From CAYLSV01 sp964386435 (GTDB taxonomy: Bacteria > Planctomycetota > Phycisphaerae > Tepidisphaerales > Tepidisphaeraceae): DNA of 8,206 bases. Position 1 is the first letter of the stretch, and every line of letters begins with the position of its first letter. Location of the stretch: the NCBI GenBank assembly GCA_964386435.1, contig CAYLSV010000133.1, positions 1-8,206 on the forward strand. Direction: 5' to 3'. This document shows positions 7,200-8,206 of this stretch, one piece after another. Below the pieces are notes generated by a model, which worked only from the letters and a program-made list of their open reading frames with translations, made no database searches and was not told the origin of the DNA. The translations under genes were made by a program, and so were the position numbers.

Positions 7200-8093
7200 C
7201 CGCCGCTGCAGCGGGCCATACGCGTCAATCCGCCGGTCCCGCAGAAACGGCCAGTGGGTCCGGCTGAACTCCACCTGCGCCAAATCACACTCGACCACCA
7301 ACGCTTGCTCCTCACTCACCCCCGCCCGCTCGATCACGCCGCCGTCCGGCCCAACGACAAAGCTCTGCCCCCAGAATTCGATTCCATCCGCATTCACCGG
7401 CTCGCCGGCCACACCGCGGATGATCTCGTGCCCCACACGATTCGGGGCACACACGAAGCACCCGTTGGCAATCGCGTGACTCCGCATCATCGTCAACCAC
7501 GCGTCGTGCTGCTGCACCCCATAAGCCTCCTTCTCCCCCGGATGCCAGCCGATGGCCGTGGGGTAGAACAGCAGCTGCGCCCCCGACATCGCCGTCAGCC
7601 GCGCCGCCTCGGGAAACCATTGGTCCCAGCAGATCAACACGCCCAGATCGACGAACTTCGTCCGAAACGTCTTGAACCCCAAGTCGCCCGGCGTGAAGTA
7701 GAACTTCTCGTAAAACAGCGGGTCGTCCGGAATGTGCATCTTCCGGTAGATGCCAAGCAGCTCCCCGTCGGCATCGATGACCGCCGCCGTGTTGTGGTAA
7801 AGACCGGCCGTCCGCCGCTCGAACAAACTGGCGATGATGACCACCCTGTGCTCCTTCGCCAACCCCTGCATTGCCGCCGTCGTCGGTCCCGGGATCGGCT
7901 CGGCATACTCGAAGAACCGGTGATCCTCGCTCTGACAAAAGTACGGCGACGTGAACAACTCCTGCGTGCAAAGCACGTTCGCCCCCTGGCCCACGCACTC
8001 GACGAATAGCGCCCGCTGCCTCTCCAGGTTCGCCGCCGAATCGTCGGTGCACGCCATCTGCGTCAACCCGACGCGAACGATCTTCTGAGCCAT
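7188..8093 (-). CDS. aguB: N-carbamoylputrescine amidase (nitrilase superfamily)
   Basis: Hydrolyses N-carbamoylputrescine to putrescine, CO2 and ammonia, the last step of the agmatine deiminase route to polyamines. The 301-residue protein is a single carbon-nitrogen hydrolase domain. The catalytic triad is visible: Glu45 in CTQELF, Lys118 in YRKMHIPDD and Cys155 in LICWDQWFPEAAR. Blocks typical of AguB within the superfamily are SPYFCQSEDHRFFEYAEPIP, KFYFTPGDLGF, FYPTAIGWHPGEKE and QHDAWLTMMRSHAIANG. The start is ATG 8093 (MAQKIVRVGL), just before the first beta strand, with TACGCT at -12 to -7. An in-frame ATG at 8126 would add 11 residues and lacks such support. The usual partner, agmatine deiminase (aguA), is not in the window and could lie beyond the right edge. 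thyX follows after 24 nt. Confidence 0.93.
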   Translation of the reverse strand: MAQKIVRVGLTQMACTDDSAANLERQRALFVECVGQGANVLCTQELFTSPYFCQSEDHRFFEYAEPIPGPTTAAMQGLAKEHRVVIIASLFERRTAGLYHNTAAVIDADGELLGIYRKMHIPDDPLFYEKFYFTPGDLGFKTFRTKFVDLGVLICWDQWFPEAARLTAMSGAQLLFYPTAIGWHPGEKEAYGVQQHDAWLTMMRSHAIANGCFVCAPNRVGHEIIRGVAGEPVNADGIEFWGQSFVVGPDGGVIERAGVSEEQALVVECDLAQVEFSRTHWPFLRDRRIDAYGPLQRRLLD

Positions 8094-8099
8094 GCCACC

Positions 8100-8105
8100 A
8101 GCGTA
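8100..8105 (-). promoter_or_regulatory. -10-like box placed for a leaderless aguB transcript
   Basis: On the minus strand this is TACGCT, a TANNNT match at -12 to -7 from ATG 8093, the same geometry as for glmM and epsC. The -35 region is poor. The box supports the shorter aguB start. The remaining 8106-8206 shows no recognisable gene: all three minus-strand frames are open to the window edge, but none of their translations resembles a known protein end. Confidence 0.45.
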
Positions 8106-8206
8106 GAACGCGGGTGCGACCAGCATGCAGTTCGTGCGTCGCAGAAACCCCCACCGCCGTCGCCAACCTCCACCGCCAACGGCATTGGCACGATCGGCAC
8201 CTCGCC

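Noticed and set aside
6048..8009. A 653-codon open frame on the plus strand, antisense to thyX and aguB
   Set aside because: It begins inside the HU-like gene, spans two well-supported genes on the opposite strand, has no recognisable domain and a His/Arg/Pro-rich composition. This is the expected mirror frame of GC-rich coding DNA.
8094..8206. Possible tail of another minus-strand gene (for example aguA) or a divergent plus-strand start at 8125
   Set aside because: Minus frames are open to the edge but their translations do not look like an agmatine deiminase end. The plus frame from 8125 is Arg/Pro-rich with no upstream signal.

Overview
The window is GC-rich and densely coded, and it reads as ordinary housekeeping DNA from a free-living bacterium. 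My best guess is Planctomycetota (perhaps Phycisphaerae-like). This rests on family resemblance, strong GC bias, weak or absent Shine-Dalgarno sequences and several apparently leaderless starts. No taxonomic marker in the window settles it.

Layout, left to right. The 3' part of gyrB (+) runs off the left edge and ends at 992. It converges on a cytoplasmic hybrid histidine kinase (-, 2661 to 1099). Upstream of the kinase on the same strand is a phosphohexomutase of the phosphoglucosamine mutase type (-, 4243 to 2840). A 145-bp divergent region (4244-4388) separates this from an EpsC/CysE-type serine acetyltransferase (+, 4389-5336). That region holds a near-perfect 60-bp palindrome built like a REPIN, plus two back-to-back -10-like boxes, each exactly one promoter distance from its ATG. 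Next come a small orphan lipoprotein (+, 5438-5758) and an HU/IHF-family DNA-binding protein (+, 5861-6184). The HU gene converges on thyX (-, 7163 to 6270) across a short spacer filled by an inverted array of 7-nt repeats. thyX lies 24 nt downstream of aguB (-, 8093 to 7188), and the right edge holds only the aguB upstream region.

The genes do not form one pathway. They cover DNA topology (GyrB), nucleoid structure (HU-like), dTMP synthesis (ThyX), amino-sugar or cell-envelope precursors (GlmM-like), cysteine synthesis (EpsC), putrescine synthesis (AguB) and signalling (hybrid kinase). aguB and thyX could be co-transcribed, but thyX also appears to have its own promoter inside the end of aguB.

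I found no new multi-gene system. The most interesting signals are non-coding: the REPIN-like palindrome, the recurrent -10 box at -12 to -7 from start codons (leaderless transcription), and the heptamer inverted repeat. A secondary point is a kinase H-box lacking the residue normally linked to phosphatase activity. No gene-free stretch exceeds 180 bp.
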